Positions 5,243 to 5,383 of a DNA stretch of 5,383 nt are shown here, one piece after another (position 1 is the first letter of the stretch; every line of letters starts with the position of its first letter). Below the pieces are notes generated by a model, which saw only the letters and a program-made list of their open reading frames with translations, searched no databases and was not told the origin of the DNA. Origin of the DNA: Caldora sp. SIO3E6 (GTDB taxonomy: Bacteria; Cyanobacteriota; Cyanobacteriia; Cyanobacteriales; Coleofasciculaceae); contig JAAHHL010000560.1 in assembly GCA_010672185.1 (NCBI GenBank), positions 1 through 5,383 on the forward strand. The letters are read 5' to 3'. Both the position numbers and the translations under genes were made by a program.

Positions 5243-5295
5243 GCCTTGGAACCTTCTTTCCTTCTGCCCTGGAGCCCTCTGCCTTGGAGCCTTGT
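5243..5295. repeat. Degenerate ~15-bp GCCTTGGAGCCTT repeats
   Basis: GCCTTGGAACCTT (5243-5255), GCCCTGGAGCCCTCT (5266-5280) and GCCTTGGAGCCTTGT (5281-5295). The last two are adjacent and in phase; the first is separated by a pyrimidine stretch. A weaker related piece, AGAGCCTTA, lies just upstream. Confidence 0.65.
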
Positions 5296-5306
5296 TTCTT
5301 AAGAGC
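5290..5306 (+). repeat. TGTTTCTTAAGAGC box, copy 3
   Basis: The 14-base core TGTTTCTTAAGAGC (5293-5306) is exact; the three bases before it differ from copies 2 and 4. It joins the 15-bp repeats to the ATTAGCC array, which begins two bases later. Confidence 0.75.
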
Positions 5307-5307
5307 A

Positions 5308-5363
5308 ATTAGCCATTAGCCATTAGCAATTAGCCATTAGCCATTAGCCATTAGCCATTAGCC
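5308..5363. repeat. Tandem 7-bp ATTAGCC array, eight units
   Basis: Eight consecutive heptamers; seven are exact ATTAGCC and the third reads ATTAGCA. There are no unique spacers, so it is a simple tandem repeat and not CRISPR. TGTTTCTTAAGAGC boxes flank it on both sides in the same orientation. Confidence 0.92.
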
Positions 5364-5364
5364 A

Positions 5365-5381
5365 GAGTGTTTCTTAAGAGC
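5365..5381 (+). repeat. TGTTTCTTAAGAGC box, copy 4
   Basis: GAGTGTTTCTTAAGAGC, identical to copy 2 over 17 bases, two bases from the right edge. With copy 3 it encloses the ATTAGCC array. Confidence 0.8.
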
Positions 5382-5383
5382 TT

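Larger units (their letters stand above)
4978..5383. other. Gene-free, repeat-dense right end
   Basis: About 400 bp in which I see no credible gene. Open frames on the plus strand here are short, have no recognisable protein features and run through the repeats. The stretch holds three hairpins with 3-base loops, four copies of a TGTTTCTTAAGAGC box, a degenerate 15-bp repeat and a heptamer array. It ends inside or just after a box copy, so the repeat cluster may continue beyond the window. Confidence 0.7.

Noticed and set aside
5308..5363. CRISPR array
   Set aside because: The units are 7-bp and contiguous with no unique spacers, and no cas gene is nearby.

Overview
The window looks like the chromosome of a filamentous or otherwise repeat-rich cyanobacterium. 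The evidence is two copies of the HIP1 octamer GCGATCGC, a phosphoglycerate mutase of the typical cyanobacterial form, a serine/threonine kinase with the cyanobacterial four-cysteine N-terminus, and intergenic spacers full of short tandem and palindromic repeats. The genus cannot be fixed from this sequence.

All four credible genes are on the minus strand, so the transcription order runs from high to low coordinates. First is a membrane-anchored four-cysteine Ser/Thr kinase (4810-3332). Next is a small conserved-looking protein of unknown function (2906-2658). Then comes an ABC-transporter ATPase of the ferric-iron FutC/FbpC type (2558-1452). Last is gpmI, cofactor-independent phosphoglycerate mutase (from 1283, running off the left edge with about the last fifth missing). 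The spacers (168 bp between the ATPase and gpmI, 99 bp between the small gene and the ATPase, about 425 bp between the kinase and the small gene) are large enough for each gene to have its own promoter. A weak terminator candidate lies after the ATPase. Nothing shows that the four form one operon or one pathway: glycolysis, iron import and signalling are simply neighbours here.

Two spacers hold most of the unusual structure. The one after the kinase (2907-3331) contains a module of about 100 bp present twice in direct orientation. Each copy starts with a TGAAGAAACAC box, carries its own GACGCG microsatellite (8-bp unit four times in one, 9-bp unit three times in the other) and ends in an AATTTGAC tail and a TGTTTCTT box. 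A run of four AATTCCC heptamers then ends only a few bases from the kinase stop codon. The region upstream of the kinase (4811-5383) has no believable gene. It holds a palindromic segment flanked by an 8-bp direct repeat, three more small hairpins, four copies of a TGTTTCTTAAGAGC box, a degenerate 15-bp repeat and eight tandem ATTAGCC heptamers.

I found no CRISPR array, tRNA, rRNA, transposase, toxin-antitoxin pair or defence gene. The best candidates for something not well described are the duplicated module with divergent internal microsatellites, the dispersed TGTTTCTTMAGAGC box that occurs in both spacers, and the foldback segment just upstream of the kinase.
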